From contig CAXBIS010000011.1 of NCBI GenBank assembly GCA_963975885.1, positions 62,001 to 126,000 on the forward strand: a DNA stretch of 64,000 nt. The letters are read 5' to 3'. The notes under the pieces were generated by a model. That model made no database searches, had not been told where the DNA came from, and saw nothing but the letters and a program-made list of their open reading frames with translations. Made by a program: the position numbers and the translations under genes. Source of the DNA: Pseudazoarcus sp963975885. Its GTDB lineage: Bacteria > Pseudomonadota > Gammaproteobacteria > Burkholderiales > Rhodocyclaceae. Each line of letters opens with the position of its first letter. Within the stretch, counting starts at the first letter, position 1. Of the stretch, positions 7,706-16,011 are shown piece by piece.

Positions 7706-10700
7706 TCAGGCCACGTCTTTGAGCTTTGCTTTCGAAAAAATCCCGAACAGCACGGGAAGCACAAAGAGCGTCAGAAAAGTGGACGTCACCAGCCCCCCGA
7801 CGATGACACTCGCTAACGGCTTCTGTATTTCCGCACCAACACCATTAGACAGCAGCATCGGGATCAACCCCAACGCCGAGGTCATAGCCGTCATCAGTAC
7901 CGGTCTGAGTCGCGACGTCGCTCCGTCGAATACGGCATCGGAAACTATCAACCCATCAGCGATGCGCTGATTGATGCTTTCAACCATCACGACACCATTA
8001 AGTACAGCCACCCCGAACAGCGTAATGAAACCGATTGAACTCGGCACCGAGAGATATTGTCCGGACACCCATAAGGAAAACACCCCCCCGATCACGGCCA
8101 ACGGCACGTTGACCAGGATCAGCAAAGCCTGCCCCACAGAATTGAAGGCGAAGTAGAGCAACAGGGCGATTAGGCCTATGGAAACAGGAACGACCAGTGA
8201 CAGCCGTTTTTGAGCACGCTCCTGATTTTCGAATTGCCCTCCGATCTCGACCGAGTAACCTGTTGGCAATTCGACCTGCTCTCGAATTACCTGACGGATG
8301 TCCGCCACGACGCTACCCATGTCGCGCCCTTCCACGTTCGATTGAACAACGACGCGGCGCTGAACGTCATCACGACGCACCTGAGGAGGACCAGAGGCAA
8401 TCGTGACCTCGGCGACGTCTCCAAGCCGCACCAAGGCGCCGGACGGCGCTCTTAATCGGAGGTCCGAGATTGTTTCACGATCATCGCGAAAACGTTCATC
8501 GAGACGTACGTAGATATCGTAACGTTCATTACCCTTGATGATCTGGCCGGCGCGAGCCCCGCCCAATCCGTCCCGCACCAGCGTCATCACATCACCGACG
8601 GCGAGACCATAACGAGACAACGATCTACGATCGGGCGTAACGACGAGTTGCGATTCACCTACGATCTGTTCCATCGCCACATCGCGTGCGCCTTTAACGG
8701 TCTTGACGACAGCCTCGATCTCCGCGCCCTTCTCGGCGAGCACCTTCAAGTCAGGCCCGAACAGCTTGATGGCGAGCTGAGCTTTTACACCCGAAAGCAA
8801 TTCGTCCACCCGGGTCGCAATCGGCTGTGAGAAATTCAATAGCAACCCCGGATGCTGCTCCAGCCTCTGCTCCATCAGTGACTGCAATTCATAGCGGTTG
8901 GATGCACTGACCCACTGTTCTGCCGGCTTGATACCTATATAGATCTCGATGTTGTTGACCGGCTCCGGGTCGCCGCCCAGTTCCGCGCGACCAATGCGTG
9001 ACAAGGCATAGGTCACCTCCGGAAACTCCATCAACATCCTTTCGAGCCTGGGGGCCACTTCCAGCGCCGTATCTAGGCTCGAAGACGGCGCAAGAGTAAC
9101 CCTCAGATTGATCGTTCCCTCTTCCAGTTCGGGCACGAACTCGGTGCCAAGCCGGGGAACCACCAGCGCGGCCGCGGCCACCAGCAAGACGGCGACTGCG
9201 ACGACCGCCTTGCCGTTGCGCATCGCCCATTTCAGACCCTTCCGGTAGACCGAATCGAGCGGCTTCAAAACCCAACTCTCACGCTGGCGAATCCCGCTGC
9301 GGAAGATATAACTGGCCAAGGCCGGAACGATCACTAGAGCCACCAATAGCGCAGACAGCATCGCGAGGATAATGCTGATGGCCATCGGCTGAAACAGTTT
9401 GGCCTCGACTCCTTGGAAACTGAACAACGGCATGAAGACCACGAGAATAATGGCGGTCGCAAAGAAGATTGGCCGGGCAACTTCCCGTCCGGCTTCCTGA
9501 ATCCGCAGCGCGATGCCATTACGATCATGGACGACATCCAGCGGATCCTCGTCCCGCCCGTCTACCAGTTGTTTGCGTTCCGCATCATGCTCCGCGTCCG
9601 GGTGGGTCAGATGCTTGAACATGTTCTCTACCATGACCACCGAACCGTCGACCAACATGCCGATCGCGACAGCAATACCGCCCAACGACATCAGGTTGGC
9701 TGACAAGCCGTACCAGGCCATGACCATCAAGGCGATACCAACGGATATCGGAATTGATATCAGAACAAGAAAGGTGGCCCGCAAGTTCATTAGAAACAAG
9801 GCCAGAATCACAGCAATGAATACGAAGGCAAGCAACAGCGCATTGACAACCGTCCGTACCGCCTGAGTGATCAAGTCCGCCTGATCGTAGAATGCCTCGA
9901 AGCGCACGCCTTCGGGCAGCGCCTGACTGATTCGTTCGACACGCGCGTTGATCGCGTCAATGGTCGATTTAGTGTTCGCGCCCATACGCTTTAGTACGAT
10001 CCCGGCCACGACTTCCCCGAGTTCCTCGACTTTGCCTTCGGCATCTTTCCGGGTCATGGTCACTGCACCCTGGCGAATCTCGCTACCGACATCGACGCGC
10101 GCCACATCCGCAACGGTCACTGCCACACCGTCGACGGTTCTCAGGGGGATCTGACGGATTTGTTCCAGACCCTGTTCGCCGTGATCCAGCCATCCGGTGC
10201 CCCGAATCACCAATTGCTCCTGACCCCGATTCATGTACCAGCCGCCGACGTTGGCGTTGTTGCGTTCCAGCGCCGTCATTACATCATCCTGACTCAGGTC
10301 GAACGCCAAAAGCCGAGACGGATTCAAGTTGACCTGGTACTGGCGGACATCTCCTCCAAAGGACAGCACATCAGTGACACCTTCGGCCGGAATGAGCAGC
10401 AGTTTTACCACCCAATCATTGAGGCTGCGCAAGGCCATCGCGTCATAGCCCGAACCCGGATCGGCCATCAGAAGATACTGATAGACTTGGCCGAGACCAG
10501 AGGTATTGGGCCCCATTTCCGGCGTTCCGATACCCTGGGGAATCAGTTCCTTCGCCGCCTGCAGGCGTTCAAACACCAGCTGACGTGCAAAGTAGACGTC
10601 AGTCCCGTCTTTGAACACCACGGTAATACCGGAAAGACCGGTTTTTGAGATGGAGCGCACCTCTTCGACGTCGGGCAGCGCGTACATGACTGCTTCGATC

Positions 10701-10903
10701 GGATAGGTAATCAGCTGCTCTACTTCTTCTGCCGCGAGCCCGGGGGCTTCCGTATTCACCGCAACCTGTACATTGGTCACGTCTGGAAATGCGTCCAGAT
10801 TGAGCCGAGGGATGACCGAGACGGCAACCCCCATCAATGTGAATAGCGCAATCACTACAAGCAAGCGGTTTCTGGCGGCCCAATCTATGACTCGATTAAA
10901 CAT
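7706..10903 (-). CDS. czcA: CzcA-type heavy-metal RND efflux pump, inner-membrane component
   Basis: Proton-driven tripartite pump subunit that extrudes divalent metal through a CzcB/CzcC conduit. The 1065 residues are standard for HME-RND proteins, with two halves of six membrane segments and two large periplasmic loops. MFNRVIDWAARNR is the typical start, and LDAFPDVTNVQV and TGLSGITVVFKDGTD mark the first pore domain. The TM4 motif reads AIGMLVDGSVVMVEN, which differs from the DFG..VDGAVV form of CzcA proper and the GAMVDAAIVMIEN form of CusA. A short charged insertion follows it (about 435-465). The substrate therefore should not be assumed to be Zn/Co/Cd. czcB ends 15 bases upstream. Confidence 0.92.
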   Translation of the reverse strand: MFNRVIDWAARNRLLVVIALFTLMGVAVSVIPRLNLDAFPDVTNVQVAVNTEAPGLAAEEVEQLITYPIEAVMYALPDVEEVRSISKTGLSGITVVFKDGTDVYFARQLVFERLQAAKELIPQGIGTPEMGPNTSGLGQVYQYLLMADPGSGYDAMALRSLNDWVVKLLLIPAEGVTDVLSFGGDVRQYQVNLNPSRLLAFDLSQDDVMTALERNNANVGGWYMNRGQEQLVIRGTGWLDHGEQGLEQIRQIPLRTVDGVAVTVADVARVDVGSEIRQGAVTMTRKDAEGKVEELGEVVAGIVLKRMGANTKSTIDAINARVERISQALPEGVRFEAFYDQADLITQAVRTVVNALLLAFVFIAVILALFLMNLRATFLVLISIPISVGIALMVMAWYGLSANLMSLGGIAVAIGMLVDGSVVMVENMFKHLTHPDAEHDAERKQLVDGRDEDPLDVVHDRNGIALRIQEAGREVARPIFFATAIILVVFMPLFSFQGVEAKLFQPMAISIILAMLSALLVALVIVPALASYIFRSGIRQRESWVLKPLDSVYRKGLKWAMRNGKAVVAVAVLLVAAAALVVPRLGTEFVPELEEGTINLRVTLAPSSSLDTALEVAPRLERMLMEFPEVTYALSRIGRAELGGDPEPVNNIEIYIGIKPAEQWVSASNRYELQSLMEQRLEQHPGLLLNFSQPIATRVDELLSGVKAQLAIKLFGPDLKVLAEKGAEIEAVVKTVKGARDVAMEQIVGESQLVVTPDRRSLSRYGLAVGDVMTLVRDGLGGARAGQIIKGNERYDIYVRLDERFRDDRETISDLRLRAPSGALVRLGDVAEVTIASGPPQVRRDDVQRRVVVQSNVEGRDMGSVVADIRQVIREQVELPTGYSVEIGGQFENQERAQKRLSLVVPVSIGLIALLLYFAFNSVGQALLILVNVPLAVIGGVFSLWVSGQYLSVPSSIGFITLFGVAVLNGVVMVESINQRIADGLIVSDAVFDGATSRLRPVLMTAMTSALGLIPMLLSNGVGAEIQKPLASVIVGGLVTSTFLTLFVLPVLFGIFSKAKLKDVA

Positions 10904-10918
10904 GGGGACTCCAACTGT

Positions 10919-12208
10919 TCAGTGGTTATGCGGATCGAAGCCGCCCTTGGCGATTTGCGAAGCAACAAAAAATGCCCCTTGCATGACGACCTGCTTCCCC
11001 GGCTCGATACCCACTATTTCACGCACCGACCCCAGGGCGCGCCCGAGTTCGACTTCGACCGGCTCGAATTTTCCGGGTGCGTTTTCAACGAAGACAGTCC
11101 AATCTCCGTCTGCCCCGCGCATCAGCGCGGATTCGGGCACCGCGAGCACGGCAGTGTCGGTGCGAAAGCGAAAGAAAACCTCGGCGAATTGGCCCGGATG
11201 CAGGCGATGCCCAAGGTTATCGACCAGCAGGCGCACCGTGCGAGTGCGCGTGATCGGGTCGATCGTATGGGCCTCCTGGCTCACCCGCGCTTCCGCCCGC
11301 GCTGCACCCGCGCGGACTTCCGCCAAGGTTCCCGCGCCGAGAGTCAGGGTCATGTCGGCTGGTAGGTGAGCTTCGACCCAGAGTTGCTTTTCGTCCGCCA
11401 GCATGATGAGCGGCGCACCGGGCTCGATACGCTGTCCCTGCTCGAACTCGTCGGCAAGAACTGCGCCATCGATTTCGGCTCGCAAGGTATATTCACCAAG
11501 GTTATTGCTGCTCCGTTTCCGCTCGGCTTCGAACGCCGACTTTTCCACCCCATAGGCCAACAGCGTAGCCTCTGCGGCCTCGATATCGGACTGGGCACTT
11601 ACGTATCGCTGCTCTCCGACGGTCTTCCTCCCAAGCGCCCTCACCCTTTGCCATTCCGACCAAGCTTTTTGATACTCGGCCTGGGTGCGAGCCACGCTCT
11701 CGCTGAACAGAGTGACCAACGGCTGTCCCTGTTTGACATGGTCGCCCAAGGCGACATGACGGCGCAGCACCACGGAGGCCACCCTTGGCGACACGCGGTA
11801 ACTGGTGTAGCCATTCGACAGGATCTCGCCCGGCGCATAGAGTTGATACTCGACTACCCGGGCCACGAGGGGTTCGACTTTGATGTCGGCGAGCGCCATT
11901 TGAGTGGTATTCAATGCGGTCGCAGCGGATTCCTCTTCATCGTGACCGTGACCGTCCTCTCCGCTCACGTCACGCTCGTGTTTCGCGTCTTTGTCATGGT
12001 CATACGCGGAATCGGATAGGTGGTCGCCATGGGCATCGCCTTCCGTGTGTTCTTCCACGCGATCATGATCACGAGCTTCGAGCTCTTTGTCCTGCATCGC
12101 CTTAGCATTTTCCGCGTGAGAATGCGCGTCCTCTTTTTCCGCCCATGCGTAACCCACAACGGTCGGAACGAGCGCGGCGATCAGGACGCCAATATAGATG
12201 TTCTTCAT
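10919..12208 (-). CDS. czcB: CzcB-type periplasmic adaptor of the RND metal pump
   Basis: Membrane-fusion protein linking the RND pump to the outer-membrane channel. From ATG 12208 it has 429 residues: a hydrophobic N-terminal signal or anchor (MKNIYIGVLIAAL), then a strongly His/Asp/Glu-rich stretch (about 25-95) that could bind metal in the periplasm. The core follows, with barrel-sandwich (VSPRVASVVLRRHVALGDHV), coiled-coil hairpin and beta-barrel domains (LPADMTLTLGAG, LHPGQFAEV). The open frame extends 25 codons further upstream, but that would run into the czcC stop and lacks a signal peptide. The gap to czcC is 10 bases. Confidence 0.9.
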   Translation of the reverse strand: MKNIYIGVLIAALVPTVVGYAWAEKEDAHSHAENAKAMQDKELEARDHDRVEEHTEGDAHGDHLSDSAYDHDKDAKHERDVSGEDGHGHDEEESAATALNTTQMALADIKVEPLVARVVEYQLYAPGEILSNGYTSYRVSPRVASVVLRRHVALGDHVKQGQPLVTLFSESVARTQAEYQKAWSEWQRVRALGRKTVGEQRYVSAQSDIEAAEATLLAYGVEKSAFEAERKRSSNNLGEYTLRAEIDGAVLADEFEQGQRIEPGAPLIMLADEKQLWVEAHLPADMTLTLGAGTLAEVRAGAARAEARVSQEAHTIDPITRTRTVRLLVDNLGHRLHPGQFAEVFFRFRTDTAVLAVPESALMRGADGDWTVFVENAPGKFEPVEVELGRALGSVREIVGIEPGKQVVMQGAFFVASQIAKGGFDPHNH

Positions 12209-12218
12209 GTCGAAATTC

Positions 12219-13451
12219 CTAGCGTAGATTCGAACGGTCCAGCAACTGAACCAGTTCTCCGGATTGGAGCAGGACGTCGGCAAGGGCGAGCCGGGCCTGC
12301 TTTTCCAGAGCGATGCCCGCCGACAAACTATCCGCTCGCTGATTCAGGGCCTGCAGGTACTCGGTCGTTGAAAGGTCACCGCCGTTCCACTGCTGCCTGA
12401 GTAGATCAGAACTTTTCTCTATGCGTCCCTGCACGAGTTCTTGCCAGCGATCATATTGTTCTGCATAACGCCACCAGGCAGCGTGCGCGGCCCGCCAACT
12501 GAAACGTTGCTTGCGATATACATCTTGGAAGCGAGCCTCCGCTTCCAAAGCCATTTGCGAGGCAGCTCGCGTTTCGGCGCTGAAGTTGTTGCGTACGTTG
12601 AGCGGAATGGAGACAGCCACCCCCACGACGTGCTCGCCTCCATCGCGACCTGCATTGACGCCAAAAGTTGGCTTCGCCTTGGTGGAAAGTCGCACCACAT
12701 CGGCTTCTCGCGTCAGGGTCTGCCAACGGGCCTGCGCGCCAGCCACCGCCGGGTGCTGCAACAGGTCCTGATCCGTAGTTGGCGCGGGCGCAGACGGCCA
12801 GAAACCGGCTGGAACGCCACCTTTCTCGGGAGTCCACTCCGGCAACAGTTCAGCCAAGCGAATTTCCGCTTTTCGTATCGCCGCCTCGGCTTCGGCGACT
12901 TGCGCCAGCCGTTCCGACAATGACAGGAACGTCAGTTCGGCATCTACGCTACCCAGATCGCCCAAACGCTGACGTTTATCCACTTGCTCAAGGAGCTTGT
13001 CGAGAAAATTCTTTTGTTCCTTGGTAATGCTCGCGGCCTGACTGGCTGCTTCCCACTCCACCAACGCAGAGATCGCCTCGGCGGACTTCTCCAGCAACTG
13101 CTGCCGATAAAGCGCTTCGGCGGCACCCCGCATGAACATCGCCTTTTGTGTTTGCGCCCCCCGCTGGTCCCACCAGTCAATGGTCTGCCGGACTCCTACC
13201 CGGTAGTTGCTGGCACCCGCATTGCGCTCCAGGTCGGTCGAAAGCTCCGGGTTGAAGAGCGGCTGCTCGGCCGCATCGGCACTGGCCTGGGTACCCAGCA
13301 GTTGCTCCCGGGCGGCTACTATTTGAGGGTGCTGTTCAATCTGGGAGTTAAACCAGACCGACCAACTCGACACATCCGCGTGGGCCAGCACGGAAAAAAA
13401 GCAGATGCATGCACCGAACAAAGCGCGCCCGAATTTGTGAAATCGACTCAT
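12219..13451 (-). CDS. czcC: CzcC-type outer-membrane efflux channel (TolC family)
   Basis: Outer-membrane factor that completes the tripartite metal efflux conduit. The 410 residues from ATG 13451, which has an aaggag ribosome site, start with a signal peptide ending VLAHA. Two long heptad-rich halves follow, as in the TolC fold, with conserved pieces NPELSTDLERNAG, VGVRQTIDWWDQRG and VSIPLNVRNNFSAE. The frame is open 34 codons upstream, but the internal ATG alone gives a signal peptide. First gene of the compact czcCBA block, separated from czcI by about 300 bases. Confidence 0.9.
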   Translation of the reverse strand: MSRFHKFGRALFGACICFFSVLAHADVSSWSVWFNSQIEQHPQIVAAREQLLGTQASADAAEQPLFNPELSTDLERNAGASNYRVGVRQTIDWWDQRGAQTQKAMFMRGAAEALYRQQLLEKSAEAISALVEWEAASQAASITKEQKNFLDKLLEQVDKRQRLGDLGSVDAELTFLSLSERLAQVAEAEAAIRKAEIRLAELLPEWTPEKGGVPAGFWPSAPAPTTDQDLLQHPAVAGAQARWQTLTREADVVRLSTKAKPTFGVNAGRDGGEHVVGVAVSIPLNVRNNFSAETRAASQMALEAEARFQDVYRKQRFSWRAAHAAWWRYAEQYDRWQELVQGRIEKSSDLLRQQWNGGDLSTTEYLQALNQRADSLSAGIALEKQARLALADVLLQSGELVQLLDRSNLR

Positions 13452-13755
13452 GGTGATTCTCCTTCGTTTGGGCACCTCGAATAAGCCGAGGTTTCGGTAA
13501 ATCCCGCCGCACAGCCATGAAAGCGAGGGGATGTTTCTCGTTCGCTTGGGCACAACTCACCGCTTTTCGCGGCGTCGTCGTCCCACTCGTGCGAGGATTC
13601 AGCTTGGGATATGGAAATATCTACTCCTCGCGCGCGTCAGCCAGCCTAGGCTTCGAGGCTCGTGGCTTTTGAGGAAATCGGCGAGGAGCGCGGACGGAGG
13701 ACGTCGGCCCGCAAGGGATGCGCGTAAATTTTGAACGCGATCTTTGGCCTCGCCG
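13452..13755. other. Gap between czcI and czcC
   Basis: About 300 bases without a supported gene. An imperfect hairpin overlaps the czcI stop (around 13747-13770) and could act as a partial terminator. The rest presumably carries the czcC leader. I could not place a promoter. Confidence 0.4.
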
Positions 13756-14100
13756 TTAGGCGACGAGGCTGGCCCATTTGGGCCGTTCGATACGGGAAGG
13801 GGGAGACAGGGTGACAGGCAATTGCAGGTCCGCTACGGCCTGTCCGACAGACGCGTAAAGATCAAGATCGAATGCGACGACTACTAGTGTCTTGGCGTGC
13901 AATTTGCACGTTGCGCAGTCCGGATGTTTGGACGACGGCGATTTCGGCTCGTCGCGATCATCATCGCGGTGGCTATGGTCGTGGTGCCCGAAGTGCGATG
14001 CATCGGCACCCTGTTCGTGCTCGCAATAATCGCCTGCAACCGCCCAAACGGACTGAAGCGGCAACAAAGCAAACAGCAGGATGGCGATCCATCTATTCAT
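13756..14100 (-). CDS. czcI: CzcI-like small periplasmic His-rich protein
   Basis: Small exported protein of 114 residues found at the head of czc operons, where CzcI is thought to modulate resistance. The signal peptide is MNRWIAILLFALLPLQSVWAVA, followed by DYCEHEQG, a His/Asp cluster (HFGHHDHSHRDDD) and a CATCKLHAK motif. These Cys and His residues suggest metal binding in the periplasm. ATG 14100 was chosen because the signal peptide starts there; the 36 upstream codons of open frame are Arg/Pro-rich and unlikely to be coding. Position upstream of czcCBA on the same strand supports the call. Confidence 0.75.
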   Translation of the reverse strand: MNRWIAILLFALLPLQSVWAVAGDYCEHEQGADASHFGHHDHSHRDDDRDEPKSPSSKHPDCATCKLHAKTLVVVAFDLDLYASVGQAVADLQLPVTLSPPSRIERPKWASLVA

Positions 14101-14208
14101 AAGTGTGATTATAGCATTCGCGCTCGTGCGCAAACAAACATGGGCGTTGCGCGGATTGCCGGCGCGAGGCGGCGGGCGTGTGCTCGAAGCCCGGGATCGA
14201 CAGGGCAT

Positions 14209-14949
14209 TCATTTCGGTTCTTGCGGGCCGCAGCAGTTCTCCTTCCCTGTTTGCGCGCTTCGCCCGGAAGAGGCCTGCGGGACGCAGGAGGCGGGAGCTT
14301 CTGCGGTGCCGCCATCGATGCCGGCGTCGGTAACAGCGTTGGCGCGCCATTCCTGCAGGGACTCACGAATGATCTGTACCGCAGAATGCAGGAACAGCGC
14401 CGCGATCAGGAGGCCAACGAGGAGGTCCGGCCACAGACTTCCGGTGAGCGCGACCAGACCGGCTGCGGCGATCACGCTGCTGTTGGCGATCAGATCGTTG
14501 CGCGAACACAGCCACGTCGAGCGCATATTCAGATCATCGGCGCGGTGGCGATACAGCATGGCGGCGCAGAGGCCGTTGGCTAGCAGCGCCAGCGCGCCGA
14601 CGGCGGCCATCCAGTCGGCGGCAGGGACTTCCTGCAGCATCAGTTTGCGCACCGCGTCGGCCACCACCACCACGCCGAAAAGCAGCATGAAGCCGCCCTT
14701 GAACATTGCTGCGCCAGCGCGTGCACGCGCTCCGCGGTGGAGCACGAACAGCGTCAGCGCATACACCGAGGCGTCGCCGAACATGTCGAGCGAATCCCCC
14801 AGCAACGCCGTCGAACGGGCAATCCAGCCAGCGGCGAATTCCACCACGAACATGGCTGCATTGATGGCCAGCACGATGTAGAGTACGCGGCTCTGGCTGG
14901 CACGCAATTGCGCCAGTTCGCCAGCCTTGTTCTCGCAGCAACTATCCAT
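14209..14949 (-). CDS. Compact cation diffusion facilitator-like transporter
   Basis: Inner-membrane cation transporter of 246 residues resembling the short CDF proteins that sit beside MerR-type Cd/Pb/Zn regulators. The N-terminus MDSCCENK and the C-terminus ENCCGPQ are Cys pairs likely to bind soft metals. Six membrane segments are visible. TM2 carries LGDSLDMFGDA (DxxxD site) and TM5 carries SRNDLIANS. There is no cytoplasmic C-terminal domain of the CzcD type. It is transcribed away from the MerR gene starting at 15018, from a shared intergenic region with a MerR-type operator. Export of Zn, Cd or Pb is likely but unproven. Confidence 0.8.
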   Translation of the reverse strand: MDSCCENKAGELAQLRASQSRVLYIVLAINAAMFVVEFAAGWIARSTALLGDSLDMFGDASVYALTLFVLHRGARARAGAAMFKGGFMLLFGVVVVADAVRKLMLQEVPAADWMAAVGALALLANGLCAAMLYRHRADDLNMRSTWLCSRNDLIANSSVIAAAGLVALTGSLWPDLLVGLLIAALFLHSAVQIIRESLQEWRANAVTDAGIDGGTAEAPASCVPQASSGRSAQTGKENCCGPQEPK

Positions 14950-14981
14950 GATCTTTTCCTGCCGAATCGAACACAGCGGCT

Positions 14982-15012
14982 AGCATGAAGCTTGTAGCGA
15001 CTATAAGGTCAA
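14982..15012 (-). promoter_or_regulatory. MerR-type promoter and operator of the CDF gene
   Basis: On the minus strand: -35 TTGACC (15007-15012), a 19-base spacer, then a -10 CATGCT (14982-14987). The overlong spacer is the hallmark of promoters activated by MerR-family DNA distortion. Inside it lies a dyad cttgtag-cga-ctataag (14991-15007 on the plus strand), close to the CadR/PbrR/ZntR operators I know. It controls the CDF gene and probably also the divergent regulator. Confidence 0.75.
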
Positions 15013-15017
15013 GTCCC

Positions 15018-15443
15018 ATGAGCACGCGGACTTTCACCGTGGGGCAACTCGCGCAGGCCACGGGCACGCGTGCGGTGACCATCCGCTATTACGAACGCAT
15101 CGGTCTGTTGCCGTCCGCCGCGCGCAATGCCTCTGGCTACCGGGTGTATACGGCGCAAGAGCGCGATCGCCTGCGCTTCGTCCGACGCAGCCGCGCGCTG
15201 GGCTTCAGCCTTGAAGACATCCGCGATTTGCTCGAACTGGCCGATCATCGCCGGTCCTCGTGCGCCGCGGTAGACGCGAAGATCACCCAGAAATTGGAAC
15301 AGGTGCGCCAGAGCATATGCGACATGCAAGGCCTGGAACAGGAACTCGAACGCCTGTCGTCCTGCTGTCAGGGCGGCGTGATCGAGGAATGCCGCATCAT
15401 CGAGTCGCTTGGATACGAGCCGGGCGACGGGCACCGCCGCTGA
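15018..15443 (+). CDS. MerR-family metal-responsive regulator (ZntR/CadR/PbrR-like)
   Basis: Dimeric transcription activator that twists an overlong promoter when it binds metal. The 141 residues from ATG 15018 show the winged helix (TVGQLAQATG...TIRYYERIGLLP), the GYRVYT wing and the LGFSLEDIRDLLEL helix. The metal site fits the Zn/Cd/Pb branch: C82, the pair C116-C117, and C125. An upstream in-frame start (14985) would overlap the divergent promoter and is less likely. Its target is the adjacent CDF gene; control of the czc operon is possible but not shown. Hg specificity is unlikely because no mer genes are present. Confidence 0.9.
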   Translation: MSTRTFTVGQLAQATGTRAVTIRYYERIGLLPSAARNASGYRVYTAQERDRLRFVRRSRALGFSLEDIRDLLELADHRRSSCAAVDAKITQKLEQVRQSICDMQGLEQELERLSSCCQGGVIEECRIIESLGYEPGDGHRR

Positions 15444-15861
15444 TCAGGGAAACCTGCCGCAATCGCGTCACGGTTCAAAAGCGGCCACATGCCGATGGTG
15501 AATCACGCCGGAAGCCCCTCGTCCCGAGCGCGCAACTGAAAGGCGTTTTCGAGCCGCGCGAGCCGGGGCTTGTGGCCCGAAGCCACGTAGGCCTGAGCCT
15601 ACGAGAGTTGCTTCAAGGGAAACTCGCGCAGCACTTCCGGGCGGCGGGCAACGGAAACCAGCCAAGGCGAGCGGTTTGTAATGATGGCCATGAGTACCTC
15701 ATCGTCAGTTGAAGAGGACTCGTGTAAGCAACGGTTTTTATGGCGGGCGCACTGCGGTGTTGATTTTCGTGTCGCGCTCGTGTCGCGCCAAAACGAATTA
15801 GCGCGACACTGGGACGCAGTCCCAAGAGCGCGAGATAACGCAAACCCTTGATTAAAATCAA
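15444..15861. other. Gene-poor stretch with GTGTCGCGC repeats beside tRNA-Pro
   Basis: About 400 bases without a recognisable gene. It contains two direct copies of gtgtcgcgc (15769-15777 and 15780-15788) and one inverted copy gcgcgacac (15801-15809). A small hairpin tgggac-gca-gtccca follows at 15810-15824. Open frames at 15468-15665 and 15613-15870 (minus) show no family resemblance. A decayed integration site next to the tRNA gene is possible, but no integrase is seen. Confidence 0.35.
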
Positions 15862-15888
15862 AAAATCCACTTCATGAGTGGCTTTTTT
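15856..15888. terminator. Bidirectional terminator after tRNA-Pro
   Basis: A short stem ccact / agtgg (15867-15871, 15877-15881) closes a five-base loop and is flanked by A-runs on the left and T-runs on the right. On the minus strand the T-run follows the hairpin just downstream of the tRNA 3' end. Confidence 0.7.
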
Positions 15889-15899
15889 GCGGGAATTGG

Positions 15900-15976
15900 T
15901 GGTCGGGGAAAGAGGATTCGAACCTCCGGCCCCTGCGTCCCGAACGCAGTGCTCTACCAGGCTGAGCTATTCCCCG
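15900..15976 (-). tRNA. proK: tRNA-Pro, anticodon CGG
   Basis: A 77-nucleotide tRNA with acceptor stem CGGGGAA/TTCCCCG, discriminator A and an encoded CCA. The D-arm is GCTC-AGCCTGGTA-GAGC and the T-arm contains GGTTCGAATCC. The anticodon stem is CTGCG/CGCAG with loop TTCGGGA, so the anticodon is CGG at 15940-15942, reading CCG codons. It closely resembles E. coli proK. It lies 35 bases from the ispB stop on the same strand, as in many betaproteobacteria. Confidence 0.95.
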
Positions 15977-16011
15977 ACGCTTTGAAACCTGCTTTGAAAC
16001 CCTTTGCAGCG

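Noticed and set aside
15613..15870. Possible integrase fragment beside tRNA-Pro
   Set aside because: No tyrosine-recombinase motif is visible and the frame crosses the terminator hairpin.
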